From positions 1-64,000 of the forward strand of contig JAAVZR010000016.1 in NCBI GenBank assembly GCA_022791755.1: a stretch of DNA of 64,000 nucleotides, in the 5' to 3' direction. Position numbers and translations under genes: made by a program. The stretch is from Lachnospiraceae bacterium (lineage in GTDB: Bacteria; Bacillota; Clostridia; Lachnospirales; Lachnospiraceae). This document shows, in pieces, positions 34,229-43,092 of this stretch (position 1 is its first letter; every line of letters begins with the position of its first letter). The notes beneath the pieces were generated by a model. That model made no database searches and was not told the origin of the DNA. It worked only from the letters and a program-made list of their open reading frames with translations.

Positions 34229-34671
34229 TGGCAGAGACTAATACAAGAGAGGGAGCCGTCTTAAAGGCGGCAGGGACAGGGATCATGACGACGGCAAGAG
34301 AGGGAGGAGGACTTTCGGGAAGCGGAGCGATCGGATGGATGTTTCCTTATGTCTACGATCTGGAAATGATATTTGCAAATCCAGGGGCTCCGCTGTTTTC
34401 CGTTCCTTCTGTGGCGGCGATCATAACCAGGGAGACCGAAAGGGTCAACGCCTATTACCGCTCGGCGCCTTCTTGCCGTGTGTGGAACAGGAAATTCCTG
34501 GAGGTCAGAAACTGCGGAGACAGGCTGAAGATCGCACTGTACTGCCAGAAAGCGCTGACACCGGGACGGGAGGGGAATTCCCTGCGCCAGTTTTCACGCT
34601 TCCTGGTGCAGGGAGGACTTGGCTACTGTCTGACGCGGAGGGTGCGGGGACGACTCTTGGAGAGCGCGTGA
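34225..34671 (+). CDS. Uncharacterised protein B of a coupled pair
   Basis: A 148-residue protein without recognised domains. The N-terminal ~45 residues are Gly/Thr/Ala-rich and probably flexible. The remainder (IGWMFPYVYDLEMIFANPGA, then NAYYRSAPSCRVWNRKFLEV) is mixed and ends in basic residues. The ATG at 34225 overlaps the stop of protein A by four bases, with GGGAGG ahead, so the two are translated together and may form a complex. No membrane segment. Confidence 0.7.
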   Translation: MMAETNTREGAVLKAAGTGIMTTAREGGGLSGSGAIGWMFPYVYDLEMIFANPGAPLFSVPSVAAIITRETERVNAYYRSAPSCRVWNRKFLEVRNCGDRLKIALYCQKALTPGREGNSLRQFSRFLVQGGLGYCLTRRVRGRLLESA

Positions 34672-34702
34672 GAGATAAGCCCGATAAGCCCGGGAAAGCC
34701 GG

Positions 34703-36064
34703 TCAGACAGGTTCCGGGGTAAATTCCGGGCTCCCGGGTGCGCTCCGATAGCACTGGACGGCAAACAGCGCGCCTGCGATACTTACGATGATATCTGTCA
34801 CAGAGGGAGCGAAGGAGAGTCCGCCGAGGCCGAAGCACAGGTTCATAAGATAAAGAGCCGGAACATATACGACAGCCTTTTGCAGCAGGGAGAGCACTGT
34901 CGCACAGGCGGGCTTTCCGGCTGCCTGTAAAAAGGCGGTGGACAGCTGGATGATCCCGTAGACCGGCGCTCCGGCCAGGCTGCCTGTGAGCATCATCCGT
35001 CCGTACTCTGACAGCGCTTCCTCCTTCATGAAGATTCGGATCACCGGGTCCCGCCGCAGGATGATCAGACCGGCTGCCAGACATGAGAATATGGTTGTCA
35101 CAGACAGGAAGGTAAGGATGATTTTCCGAAGCCTTCCTTTGTTTCCCGCCGCATAGTTATAGGAAATAGCGGGCTGAAGTCCCATGCAGATGCCCATGAT
35201 AATCATGACGATCAGCATTCCGGCTTTGGAGGCGATGCCGCTGGCGGCCACGGCGATATCTCCGTAAGTAAGCAGCAGACGGTTGGCAAATACGTGGGAA
35301 AAGCTCATGAGGATCGTGCTGATGGCCTGGGGTGCTCCCAGGATGGGCGCCTGCCATACGGTACGGCTTAAGGAGAGATCCTTAATGTGCAGGGAGAAAT
35401 GCTTCTGGCGTGTACCGATATACCAGGCCAGATATATACAGCTGACCAGATTACCGGCCACGGTGGCGATGGCGGCCCCCTCTATCCCCATCCGTAATCC
35501 CAGGATCAGGACGGGATCCAGCAGGATATTCGTGAGAGTTCCGGCTCCGTTGGCGATCATGGATTGCAGGGCGGAGCCGTCAGCCCGAATGATGTTTGCA
35601 AATACTCCGGCAAAAAGGATGGCAGGCGCGCCCAGGCCCAGAATCCGGATATAGCGGACGGCGTACGCCCTGGTCTGTCCGGCGGCGCCCAGAACGGTCA
35701 TGACAGGCTCCATGAACAAAAGAGTGACAGTCGCGAAGACAATCCCCAGAAGCAGAGAGGAATAGCAGCAGAAGCTGGTTACATTTTTGAGCTGCTTTTC
35801 TTTCTTTTGCCCCAACAGCATGGAAATCAGGATACATCCTCCCCCGCCCAACAGGGTGCCCAACCCCTGCAACGCGGAGAAATAGGGTCCGGAGAGAGAA
35901 ATAGCTGCCACCTGATCCAGATCGCCGGTCTTTCCGATAAAGAAGATGTCGGTCATATTGTAGAGCACCACTACGATCATCACGACAATGGTCGGAATAC
36001 AGAGATTTAGAAACAGTTTTTTCATGGAGGCATTTTGCAATATCATTTCGCTGCTTTCTTTCAT
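34703..36064 (-). CDS. MATE-family multidrug efflux transporter
   Basis: A 453-residue transporter with twelve predicted membrane segments in two repeats. Typical pieces are PTIVVMIVVVLYNMTDIFFI at the N-terminus, a similar motif in the second half (GIASKAGMLIVMIIMGICMG), and GLQPAISYNYAAG. MATE proteins export cationic compounds with Na+ or H+ exchange. RBS AAGGAG lies upstream of ATG 36064. It is divergent from a TetR-type regulator gene 153 bases away, which probably controls it. Confidence 0.93.
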   Translation of the reverse strand: MKESSEMILQNASMKKLFLNLCIPTIVVMIVVVLYNMTDIFFIGKTGDLDQVAAISLSGPYFSALQGLGTLLGGGGCILISMLLGQKKEKQLKNVTSFCCYSSLLLGIVFATVTLLFMEPVMTVLGAAGQTRAYAVRYIRILGLGAPAILFAGVFANIIRADGSALQSMIANGAGTLTNILLDPVLILGLRMGIEGAAIATVAGNLVSCIYLAWYIGTRQKHFSLHIKDLSLSRTVWQAPILGAPQAISTILMSFSHVFANRLLLTYGDIAVAASGIASKAGMLIVMIIMGICMGLQPAISYNYAAGNKGRLRKIILTFLSVTTIFSCLAAGLIILRRDPVIRIFMKEEALSEYGRMMLTGSLAGAPVYGIIQLSTAFLQAAGKPACATVLSLLQKAVVYVPALYLMNLCFGLGGLSFAPSVTDIIVSIAGALFAVQCYRSAPGSPEFTPEPV

Positions 36065-36217
36065 AAGCGTCTCCTTTATGATGAGTTTTGATGATAATGG
36101 TTTTTATGATTATTAAAGAAACATTTGCTTCTTTTATTGATTTTTATTATAATAGAGATCAGAAAATCCGCAATGGTCAATATAGATACAGATGGGGCTT
36201 TAATGAGGTGAAAGTCA

Positions 36218-36844
36218 TTGAATACAAAGAATAACCAGAGATTTCAGCACACGGAGGAAGAGATCGTTTTTCATGGGCTGGCCCTGATTCGTGAGAAGGG
36301 GATCGAAGGCGCCACGGTCAGCGAGATCTGCCGTCGGACAGGCATTAACAGAAAGAGTTTTTATCTTCATTTTTCGGATATGTATGATCTGCTGGAGAAG
36401 GTGGAGCGGAAGATGTCCGGACGGATCGAGGATTTCTTCCGTTCCGGGGAGAACGAGAGCATCGGGGACAGTTTCCTCCAAATGTTTCGTTTTATAGAAC
36501 GGAATAAGGAATTTTATAAGATATTTCTAAAACAGAGCAATCGGACTCATCTGGTAGATGCCATAGTCCCGCGGATAGCGGAGGAGGACCGGCAGGATAT
36601 AGCGCAAAGGCTGGGCTATCAGACGGATTCGGAGCTGGATTATCATGAGGCTTTTTTCAAAGCCGGACTGATCGCGCTGATCTGGGAATGGCTTAAGAGA
36701 GACTGCCGGGAGACGCCGGAGAGCCTGGCACAGATCCTGGGGAGGGAGTATCACTCGGATCATTCGCTGTTTCAATACCGAAAGCAGAGAAGCGGAATGA
36801 GCCGGCGGGAAAAAGAGGATCATCTTCCGAAAGAATCCGGATAA
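36218..36844 (+). CDS. TetR-family transcriptional regulator
   Basis: A 208-residue regulator. The N-terminal HTH spans ~10-55 (ALIREKGIEGATVSEICRRT then GINRKSFYLHFSDMYDLLE); the C-terminal helical part forms the ligand-binding dimer domain, and the last ~25 residues are very basic. It starts at TTG 36218 with GAGGTG nine bases before it; no ATG fits better. Divergent from the MATE exporter, and probably its repressor released by an exported compound. Confidence 0.9.
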   Translation: MNTKNNQRFQHTEEEIVFHGLALIREKGIEGATVSEICRRTGINRKSFYLHFSDMYDLLEKVERKMSGRIEDFFRSGENESIGDSFLQMFRFIERNKEFYKIFLKQSNRTHLVDAIVPRIAEEDRQDIAQRLGYQTDSELDYHEAFFKAGLIALIWEWLKRDCRETPESLAQILGREYHSDHSLFQYRKQRSGMSRREKEDHLPKESG

Positions 36845-36949
36845 AAGCGCAGATAAAAAAACTTAAATAAAACTAAAAAAACTCTTGCCAAAGCCTCCGG
36901 GGTATGATACAATAATGACCGTTCGCAGCGCGGGCATTTGAAATTGCGG

Positions 36950-36978
36950 TTGATTTTTTTCGTGATTTCGTATATAAT
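36950..36978 (+). promoter_or_regulatory. Promoter of the tRNA-Glu/tRNA-Cys unit
   Basis: TTGATT (36950-36955), 17 bases, TATAAT (36973-36978), eight bases before the tRNA. A second candidate, TTGCCA (36885-36890), 17 bases, TACAAT (36908-36913), lies further upstream; both may work. Confidence 0.7.
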
Positions 36979-36986
36979 AATCATAC

Positions 36987-37058
36987 GGCTCCATGGTCAA
37001 GCGGTCAAGACATCGCCCTTTCACGGCGGTAACCCGGGTTCGATTCCCGGTGGAGTCA
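36987..37058 (+). tRNA. tRNA-Glu (TTC)
   Basis: Full cloverleaf: acceptor GGCTCCA with TGGAGTC (one wobble), discriminator A, anticodon loop CTTTCAC in CGCCCTTTCACGGCG, T-arm CCGGGTTCGATTCCCGG. CCA is not encoded. It reads GAA/GAG and is transcribed with tRNA-Cys. Confidence 0.96.
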
Positions 37059-37114
37059 TGAATTCCCTGACGACGGCATAGAATAGAACAGAGTGTGAAC
37101 AGGGAATAGAGCAG

Positions 37115-37185
37115 GGCGTCATAGCCAAGCGGTAAGGCAAAGGTCTGCAACACCTCTATCACCGGTTCGATTCCGGTTGACGCCT
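37115..37185 (+). tRNA. tRNA-Cys (GCA)
   Basis: Cloverleaf with acceptor GGCGTCA/TGACGCC, discriminator T, anticodon stem-loop AGGTCTGCAACACCT with GCA, and T-arm CCGGTTCGATTCCGG. It follows tRNA-Glu by 56 bases. Reading frames crossing it on the minus strand are spurious. Confidence 0.96.
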
Positions 37186-37187
37186 CG

Positions 37188-37223
37188 AAGAACCTCGGAA
37201 AGCATTTGCTTTTCGGGGTTCTT
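37188..37223 (+). terminator. Hairpin terminator of the tRNA unit
   Basis: A 15-base stem AAGAACCTCGGAAAG (37188-37202) with CTTTTCGGGGTTCTT (37209-37223), two wobble pairs, six-base loop, directly after tRNA-Cys. Confidence 0.65.
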
Positions 37224-37328
37224 GTCGTAGTACGCCAGGCGGCGCACGTTTCTAACGGGTTAAAGTCCCGAATCGCCCGTCTTTTTCTTACATGGCGAAC
37301 AGAAAGCACGGGAGCATAAGCCCAATCA

Positions 37329-37519
37329 TCAGAAACAGAGCCATGCTGTTCCCGCGTCAGACAGCGGAGCGCCGATTTCTGAAAAATTTTCCAGTTCACC
37401 AACAGTGTCCATAATTCTGTTTACGGCGTTTTCAGAGGCTTGCATAATTCAAAGGTAATATACTCCCGGATTTCGTCCGGGTCGTTCTGGGCTTCCGGGG
37501 AGTAGTGGATACTATTCTT
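37329..37519 (-). pseudogene. Remnant of a RelE/ParE-family toxin gene
   Basis: On the minus strand from ~37510 the reading gives IHYSPEAQNDPDEIREYITF, the usual N-terminal part of RelE/ParE toxins, then hits a stop. A +1-shifted frame continues the same family as NRIMDTVGELENFSEIGAPL, then stops at 37329. The C-terminal half of the toxin and any antitoxin gene are missing. It is therefore a decayed toxin-antitoxin locus. Nothing recognisable is found in the rest of 37224-37709. Confidence 0.75.
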
Positions 37520-37709
37520 CAAAAACCCTTGAGGAAAATGTGTCAACTTATCTTGACAAAATCAGCGTTTAGTTACCGCCTCCCACTCGATTCTGTGAGA
37601 GCATCTTGCCCGAAGAGAGGACTGCGTGAAATGGATTGCGGCGCCTTTGGACAGGGCAAATGTGTGAGCCTGGAGAAAGAACAGGTTTTAGGAACAGTAA
37701 AACCGGGTG

Positions 37710-38462
37710 TCAGTGAGCTATATAATATTTCATCTCGGCATCCAAAGTCAGAGTCAGATCCGCGCGGGCGGAATGCCCGTTGACGACAGACACATTGGGG
37801 GCATCGGTATGCATGTAATGCGCGGCGGCCTCGGATAAGGCGAAGCCTCCGGCATGCTTGCGGTCGATCAGGCGCTGTTTTAACAGACCAGGGTCGGCTT
37901 TCAGGAAGATGGTATAACCGGCATAGTCCCTGAGCCCTTTCCAGGGTTCCTTGTCAAGAAGCAGGTAATTTCCCTCCAGCAGGATAATCTTTTTATTCAG
38001 CAGGATACCGTTGTCGTCCACATCATGGCTGACACGGCTGTATACAGGCCATATTATATTTTCTTCCCTGAGCCGCCGCAGATAGCAGGTCAGTTTATCC
38101 GTATCAAAAGAGTCGGGAGCTCCCTTTACCGTTTTTAAGAGAGGCTGTGTCAAGTCATTATTAATATGATGCTCCTCCAGATAACGGTTGGTATGGTGAA
38201 AGCCGTCGATGCCGGCTGCCTGTACCGGTTCGGCATCTTTGATTTGTGCGGAGAGATTTTCCAGATAAGCGGCAAGGGCAGACTTACCGGTCCCGGGGGC
38301 GGCGGCGATAAATACGATTAACCGCCGGTTTTTCTGCCTTTGCATGGCAGTCAGCTTTCTCAGCAGGGGAATAAAAATAGTGTCGATATTATCCTGATAG
38401 AAAAAAGTATTTATAAGCAGTCCGTTGATGATTAATGGCATTCGGATCAATGTCTCCTGCAT
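37710..38462 (-). CDS. P-loop nucleoside/nucleotide kinase-like protein (YggC-like)
   Basis: A 250-residue kinase of the uridine-kinase/pantothenate-kinase superfamily. The P-loop is FIAAAPGTGKSALAAYLE (~55-72), then the substrate region GIDGFHHTNRYL and ILLEGNYLLLDKEPWKGL (Walker-B-like), with a lid region LKQRLIDRKHAGGF. Proteins of the E. coli YggC type have unknown sugar or nucleoside substrates. I start at ATG 38462 (AAGGAG thirteen bases ahead); an upstream in-frame extension looks non-coding. It stands alone. Confidence 0.82.
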   Translation of the reverse strand: MQETLIRMPLIINGLLINTFFYQDNIDTIFIPLLRKLTAMQRQKNRRLIVFIAAAPGTGKSALAAYLENLSAQIKDAEPVQAAGIDGFHHTNRYLEEHHINNDLTQPLLKTVKGAPDSFDTDKLTCYLRRLREENIIWPVYSRVSHDVDDNGILLNKKIILLEGNYLLLDKEPWKGLRDYAGYTIFLKADPGLLKQRLIDRKHAGGFALSEAAAHYMHTDAPNVSVVNGHSARADLTLTLDAEMKYYIAH

Positions 38463-38570
38463 AAATTTATTTATGCTCCTTTCTCTGCTCCCGTCTTTTC
38501 GTTTTCCTACATCATAGCACAGAACACGCAAAAAGCAACCGGAAAAATAGATATGAAAACCAATCGGAAC

Positions 38571-38600
38571 TTGCGTGGCAGGGAGCATTTGCTTTATAAT
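38571..38600 (+). promoter_or_regulatory. Promoter of the flavin reductase gene
   Basis: TTGCGT (38571-38576), 18-base spacer, TATAAT (38595-38600), about 55 bases before the start codon. Confidence 0.55.
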
Positions 38601-38655
38601 AAAAAAGAGCGCTTACGCAGGCGCCCCTATTTTGATTTGAAAGGAGAACAGAACT

Positions 38656-39216
38656 ATGAGAAAGAATTTCGGAGTCAAGCCCTATACCTACCCCCAGCCG
38701 GTTTTTATGATTGCTTCCTACGGCGAGGACGGGACGCCGGACGTGATGAACGCCGCCTGGGGCGGCATCAGTGAGAATAATGAACTGACCATGTGCCTGT
38801 CCGCCGGACATAAGACAGTGAAGAACATTCTGGCGAAGAAGGCGTTCACGGTCAGCATGGCGGACGCGGCGCATGTGACAGCCTGCGACTATGTGGGGAT
38901 CGTATCGGGCAACAAGGTGCCGGATAAGTTTGCAAAAGCAGGCTTTCATGCGGAGAAATCACAGTTCGTCGATGCGCCGCTGATCGCAGAGCTGCCCATC
39001 GCCGTGGAATGCCGTCTGATCAGCTACGATGAGAGGACCTGCCGCATGGTAGGAGAGATCGTCAATGTCAGCGTGGATGAGAGCGTGCTGGATGAGGAAG
39101 GCAGGGTGGATGTGGCCAAAGCGGCTCCGATCACCTTTGATCCCTTTAACAATGCGTATATTAAGCTGGGCGAAAAGGTCGGAAACGCGTTTTCCGACGG
39201 GGCGGCGTTAAAATAA
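38656..39216 (+). CDS. Flavin reductase-like FMN-binding protein
   Basis: A 186-residue protein of the flavin reductase/DIM6 split-barrel family. FMN-contacting segments are VFMIASYGEDGTPDVMNAAW (~17-36), TMCLSAGHKTVKNI and FTVSMADAAHV. It probably binds FMN and moves electrons from NAD(P)H or ferredoxin to a small acceptor. Close relatives are common single genes in Clostridia. RBS AAAGGAG. Single-gene unit. Confidence 0.9.
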   Translation: MRKNFGVKPYTYPQPVFMIASYGEDGTPDVMNAAWGGISENNELTMCLSAGHKTVKNILAKKAFTVSMADAAHVTACDYVGIVSGNKVPDKFAKAGFHAEKSQFVDAPLIAELPIAVECRLISYDERTCRMVGEIVNVSVDESVLDEEGRVDVAKAAPITFDPFNNAYIKLGEKVGNAFSDGAALK

Positions 39217-39427
39217 AAAGGCCGGCTGACAGAAGGCAAAATACGGAAAGAAATTCTAAGACGCAGGGACTTTACACCCGATAAGATTGTATAAGGTATT
39301 TACTTCCTGTTAATACTTGGAACAGGATAATGATCCGGTATGGACAGAATCGCCATAAATCAGAGATTTCGTATGGCGTGCTGCCATGACAGGGCAGGCA
39401 TGTTCGGGCGGGAAAGGAAAGCGTTTT

Positions 39428-40033
39428 ATGAAGATAATAGGAAGTACGAAAAAAGAAAAGAGGGGATGGTATGAGAGTATCGCAGCGTGGTACAGGAGAC
39501 AGATTTTCTCTCTGATGATATTTCCTGTAATATTCTGGCTGTCGGCGCCGGGAATGGCAGAGGCGGCTGATTACAGAGAGGAGTTGCAGTGGAGCCAGAT
39601 GGAAACCGATCTTCTGGAGGGTAACAGCGTGGAATGGCATCTGGACGACGGCATGGATCATGAGGCGCAGCCGGCCTGGCGGATCGCGATTGATGAGGAG
39701 CAGCTGGATCTGCTGGAGAGGTGCGTCATGGCCGAAGGCGGCGGCGAGAGCTACGAGTGTCAGCGGGCGATTGCCTGTGTGGTGATTAACCGGGTTTTAA
39801 ATTCGGAGTATCCCGATACGGTGGAAGACGTGATCCGGCAGGAGGGACAGTTTTCCACCTGGCCTTACCAGATCAGAAACGCCCGCCCCACCAATGAGGT
39901 GAAGCAGGCGGTGAGAGAAGCGCTGTCGGCGGCGGCCCTTCCGGAGGATGTGGTATATTTCCGGGCAGACTACTACCATAAATGGGGCCAGGATTACTGC
40001 CGCATAGACAATACCTTTTTCAGTACGCCGTAA
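39428..40033 (+). CDS. Exported cell-wall hydrolase (SleB-like)
   Basis: A 201-residue protein. A basic N-terminus and hydrophobic segment (~25-45, ending APGMAEA) form a signal peptide. The C-terminal ~110 residues are a Hydrolase_2/SleB lytic domain: VMAEGGGESYECQRAIACVV with the likely catalytic Glu, then INRVLNSEYP and FSTWPYQI. It would cut peptidoglycan, perhaps in germination or wall remodelling. Start ATG 39428 has GGAAAGG ahead; the upstream ATG lacks one. Confidence 0.88.
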   Translation: MKIIGSTKKEKRGWYESIAAWYRRQIFSLMIFPVIFWLSAPGMAEAADYREELQWSQMETDLLEGNSVEWHLDDGMDHEAQPAWRIAIDEEQLDLLERCVMAEGGGESYECQRAIACVVINRVLNSEYPDTVEDVIRQEGQFSTWPYQIRNARPTNEVKQAVREALSAAALPEDVVYFRADYYHKWGQDYCRIDNTFFSTP

Positions 40034-40077
40034 ACGCTCTCGCGGCATAGGGCGTACCGGTCCGGGGACATGAAAAG

Positions 40078-40917
40078 TTATCCGGCGATATAGGCCAGCC
40101 CGGCAGCTCCGGGTCCCACATGGGTGCCGATGACGGAGCCGATCTCGGCGGAGTAAATCTCTGCAGGCTGATCCAGTGTGGGCAGAAGGAGGTTTTTCAG
40201 CTCTTCCATAGCTTCCGGCGCGTGGGTGTGGCCGAAGAAAATGGGATAATCAGGGTCAGGGGCGTCCTGGCCGCACAGCGTCAGGATATGACGGAAGGCG
40301 GCCTTGTGTCCCCTGGCCTTTCCTATGGCTTCCACGGCGCCGTCGATGACGCCGACCAGAGGATTGATCCCCAGAAGACTGCCCATGACAGCGGAGGCCG
40401 CGCTGATCCGGCCGCCCATCTGCAGGTATTTCAGGGTGTCTACCATGGCGACGAGGCGTACCCGCCCTTTAAGGTTCTCCAGTGTGTCGATGATCTGAGC
40501 GGCGCTCTGCCCTTCGCCACGGCACCGGCAGGCGACCTGTACAAGGAGCGCCAGACCGAAGGTGACATTTTTTGAGTCCACCAGATGAAAGCGGTCCGAC
40601 TCGGACATGGCGGCCGCGATGGTAGCGGACTGGAAGGTGCCGCTGAGCTTTGAGGAGAGAAAGATGCCGATTACTTCATCGCCCTGCTCCAGCATCGGAG
40701 AAACCACATCCAGGATATCCATGGGATTGAGCTGGGAGGTGGTAGGCAGTTTATCGGCGCGGGAGAGCATATCGTAGAAGGTCTCCCGGTCCAGGGTGAC
40801 GCCGTCGACGTAGGCGCTGTCGCCGAAGTGGAGCGTCAGAGGGATGATATGGATTCCCAGGCGCGCGGCGGCGTCTTTATCCAGATCGCAGGTACTGTCC
40901 GTAACAATTTGAATCAT
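40078..40917 (-). CDS. DegV-family fatty-acid-binding protein
   Basis: A 279-residue DegV protein. The N-terminus IQIVTDSTCDLD, the segment LPTTSQLNP and FLSSKLSGTFQSA are the lipid-head-binding loops, and the end HVGPGAAGLAYIAG is typical. In other Firmicutes such proteins (FakB) carry fatty acids for phosphorylation by FakA; no FakA gene is nearby. ATG 40917 follows GGAGGATATT; ATG 40929 lacks an RBS. Confidence 0.92.
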   Translation of the reverse strand: MIQIVTDSTCDLDKDAAARLGIHIIPLTLHFGDSAYVDGVTLDRETFYDMLSRADKLPTTSQLNPMDILDVVSPMLEQGDEVIGIFLSSKLSGTFQSATIAAAMSESDRFHLVDSKNVTFGLALLVQVACRCRGEGQSAAQIIDTLENLKGRVRLVAMVDTLKYLQMGGRISAASAVMGSLLGINPLVGVIDGAVEAIGKARGHKAAFRHILTLCGQDAPDPDYPIFFGHTHAPEAMEELKNLLLPTLDQPAEIYSAEIGSVIGTHVGPGAAGLAYIAG

Positions 40918-41086
40918 AATATCCTCCATTCAGGACTGTCATAACGGGGACAGCCTTTTTTGATGTGCCGCCGGAGACAAAGCCGGAGGCAGATAGTTAT
41001 CTCATAAAAATATTTGATATTAAAAGTTTTAACTTCAAAGGATTATACAGGATGGAGGGCGGGCTGTCAAGAGGGGAACTTATCAT

Positions 41087-41115
41087 TTGACTTTTTTGCC
41101 CGGCCGTTGTATCAT
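41087..41115 (+). promoter_or_regulatory. Promoter of the RpiR-family gene
   Basis: TTGACT (41087-41092), 17 bases, TATCAT (41110-41115), fifty bases before the start. Confidence 0.65.
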
Positions 41116-41164
41116 CTACTGTGAAAACCCCGGATAACGGCACAACAGAAAGACGGTTGAGAAT

Positions 41165-41929
41165 ATGAATCCATTTGACAGCATGAAGCTGGCCAGCGGC
41201 GATTTTACGAAGTCAGATATCCGCATTTACGACTATATTATGTCAAATCAATACGATGCCGTACAGCAGAACATTGTGAGTATGGCTAAATCTATCGGCG
41301 TATCGAAGTCGGCTCTCCTTCGTTTTGCCAAAAAGATAGGATATGTGGGGTTTTCGGAATTTAAGTATGATCTGGCGAGGGCCGTTCATCGAGGGGGCAG
41401 CGAATCAAAGGATTTTTCCGGAGGAAGAATCGCAGAAATTGTGGAGATCTATCAGCAGACCCTCGGCTGCATATCGGAGATGGTGGACGAGCAGGAACTG
41501 ATCGCCATAGCAAAGGTGATTGCCGCCGCCACACGGATCAAAATCTTCGGATTTAATATTACCGGACTGACAGCGCAGTATTTGCGGCTGCGTCTGAGCA
41601 AGATCAATATAGACGCGGAAGCGGTTACCGATGCCGTATTGATGTCAGAGATTTCACAGCAGGGGAAGAAGGGAGACCTGCACATCTATCTCTCTACGAA
41701 GGGAAGTGACAGTACGCTTCTGGATATGATAGAGGTCTCTCACAGCAACTGCGAGACCCTGCTGCTGACCATGAATGAGCGGTCTAAAATGCTTTCCGGC
41801 GCGGATTATGGCATCGTTTTACCTACGACGAACATGCTTGCGAATAAATTTTTCCTGAATCAACAGGCTATTAATTATGTATTTATAGAAATCCTGATTT
41901 CGGCGATCAGCCAGTGCCAACGGGATTGA
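41165..41929 (+). CDS. RpiR-family transcriptional regulator
   Basis: A 254-residue regulator. The N-terminal HTH_6 domain (~1-77; NIVSMAKSIGVSKSALLRFA) is followed by a SIS domain (~110-245; KIFGFNITGLTAQYLRLRL) that binds sugar phosphates. It heads a locus with a SIS enzyme, a GH4 glycosidase, a PTS permease and a sulfatase. A palindrome just after it (41933-41954) is a likely binding site. RBS is weak (TTGAGAAT). Confidence 0.92.
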   Translation: MNPFDSMKLASGDFTKSDIRIYDYIMSNQYDAVQQNIVSMAKSIGVSKSALLRFAKKIGYVGFSEFKYDLARAVHRGGSESKDFSGGRIAEIVEIYQQTLGCISEMVDEQELIAIAKVIAAATRIKIFGFNITGLTAQYLRLRLSKINIDAEAVTDAVLMSEISQQGKKGDLHIYLSTKGSDSTLLDMIEVSHSNCETLLLTMNERSKMLSGADYGIVLPTTNMLANKFFLNQQAINYVFIEILISAISQCQRD

Positions 41930-41932
41930 AAC

Positions 41933-41986
41933 TTTTCTCATATTTTTGAGAAAATTCTTGATTTTAAAAAACGGTTATGATAGAAT
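41933..41986 (+). promoter_or_regulatory. Operator-like palindrome and promoter of the SIS/GH4 operon
   Basis: TTTTCTCA (41933-41940), six bases, TGAGAAAA (41947-41954) is a perfect palindrome. It is followed closely by TTGATT (41958-41963), 17 bases and TAGAAT (41981-41986). A protein bound just upstream of the -35 could activate or repress. The half-site GAGAAAA recurs at 44452-44458 and 44473-44479, before the PTS gene promoter. RpiR binding is inference. Confidence 0.65.
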
Positions 41987-42047
41987 CCTTTTACAGGGTT
42001 CTATTTTTTTAGGCTTATCGGATCTCCAAAAGGTGAAGGGAGGAATT

Positions 42048-43082
42048 ATGTCACAGACGATGTTGGATTATATCCGGAAGATACCGGACTATATGAAGAA
42101 ACAAATGAAAGCCCGGGAGCCGGGCTGGAAGGACTTGGCGGATTGCTTCTGTCTGGAAAAACGCCGGTCGGTCACGATCATTGCCAGCGGCTCTTCTTTT
42201 CACGCGGCAGGCTGCGCCCTGTACGATTTGCAGCGGTTGCTGGAGGCTCCGGTGTATATAGAGACTCCGTTTAGCTTTGTTCACTATGGACGTGTGGATC
42301 CAAATAGCTTTTACCTTGCCATCTCCCAGTCCGGACGAAGCCGGAATACTCTACAGGCGACGCAATACCTTACTGAAAATGGCGTTTCGGTATCCTTTCT
42401 GACGGATAATGAAGAGATAGTGCGGACAGAGAGACTATGGATTCATCCTTTACATATCGGAGGTGAAAAGATTCCTTTTGTGACAAAGGGGTTTTCGGCC
42501 ACCGTGCTTTTTCTGCTGGGTTTTGGTCATGAGATCAGCCGCAGGAGAGGAAAAGAGAAAACGGCGTGGATAGATGAGGAACGGTTTTCGCAGGCATTTA
42601 TGAGGCAGATGGAAAAAGCCGCAGTCTTTTTTGAGGAAAACAGAGATAAATTGTTGAAAATGAAGCGAATTCATATATGTGGCGGCGGACCGTGCCGCTA
42701 CGTGGCGGCAGAAGCAGCGCTGAAATTTTGCGAAACTCTGCAGATGAGCGCCACAGGATATGAAATCGAGGAATTTCTCCACGGAGGAAATTTTGAGCTA
42801 CGGAAAGAGCATACGGTATTTTTGATTGATTCTTCGGATGCGGTCCATGACAGGGCGTGTCAGCTTTTTGAGAATCTTCCCATTTTGTGCGATTCGGTAT
42901 ACTGGCAGGATCGGGTGGAGAATATGGATGAAGGCGCAGCATCTGTTCTGTATGCCTGTTTCTTTCAGACACTGGTGTACCAGATCAACAGAGCCATGGG
43001 AAACAGGATTCCGGTTATGAAGCCGGAGTATCTGAAGTTTGAAGAAGAGATGAAAGCAAAAACGATGAATTATTACAGATAG
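42048..43082 (+). CDS. SIS-domain sugar-phosphate isomerase/deaminase-like protein
   Basis: A 344-residue protein with two SIS domains (~45-175 and ~195-335), like the isomerase half of glucosamine-6-phosphate synthase, FrlB or AgaS. Segments: SVTIIASGSSFHAAGCALYD, the phosphosugar loop FYLAISQSGRSRNTLQA, and GYEIEEFLHGGNFELRKEHT with a likely catalytic Glu. It probably deaminates or isomerises an amino-sugar or fructosamine-like phosphate. ATG 42048 with GGGAGGAA. It is eleven bases before the GH4 gene. Confidence 0.85.
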   Translation: MSQTMLDYIRKIPDYMKKQMKAREPGWKDLADCFCLEKRRSVTIIASGSSFHAAGCALYDLQRLLEAPVYIETPFSFVHYGRVDPNSFYLAISQSGRSRNTLQATQYLTENGVSVSFLTDNEEIVRTERLWIHPLHIGGEKIPFVTKGFSATVLFLLGFGHEISRRRGKEKTAWIDEERFSQAFMRQMEKAAVFFEENRDKLLKMKRIHICGGGPCRYVAAEAALKFCETLQMSATGYEIEEFLHGGNFELRKEHTVFLIDSSDAVHDRACQLFENLPILCDSVYWQDRVENMDEGAASVLYACFFQTLVYQINRAMGNRIPVMKPEYLKFEEEMKAKTMNYYR

Positions 43083-43092
43083 GAGGAAGAAA

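Noticed and set aside
37240-37330. Group II intron-like fragment after the tRNA terminator
   Set aside because: A phrase such as GGGTTAAAGTCCCG looked intron-like, but no domain structure or reverse transcriptase is present.
36863-37402. Minus-strand open frame covering both tRNAs
   Set aside because: Its translation crosses tRNA-Glu and tRNA-Cys and gives the familiar false peptide from reverse-read tRNA-Cys; only the RelE/ParE remnant at its 5' side is meaningful.
37505-37783. Plus-strand 92-residue open frame
   Set aside because: No RBS or family pattern, overlaps the kinase gene end on the other strand.
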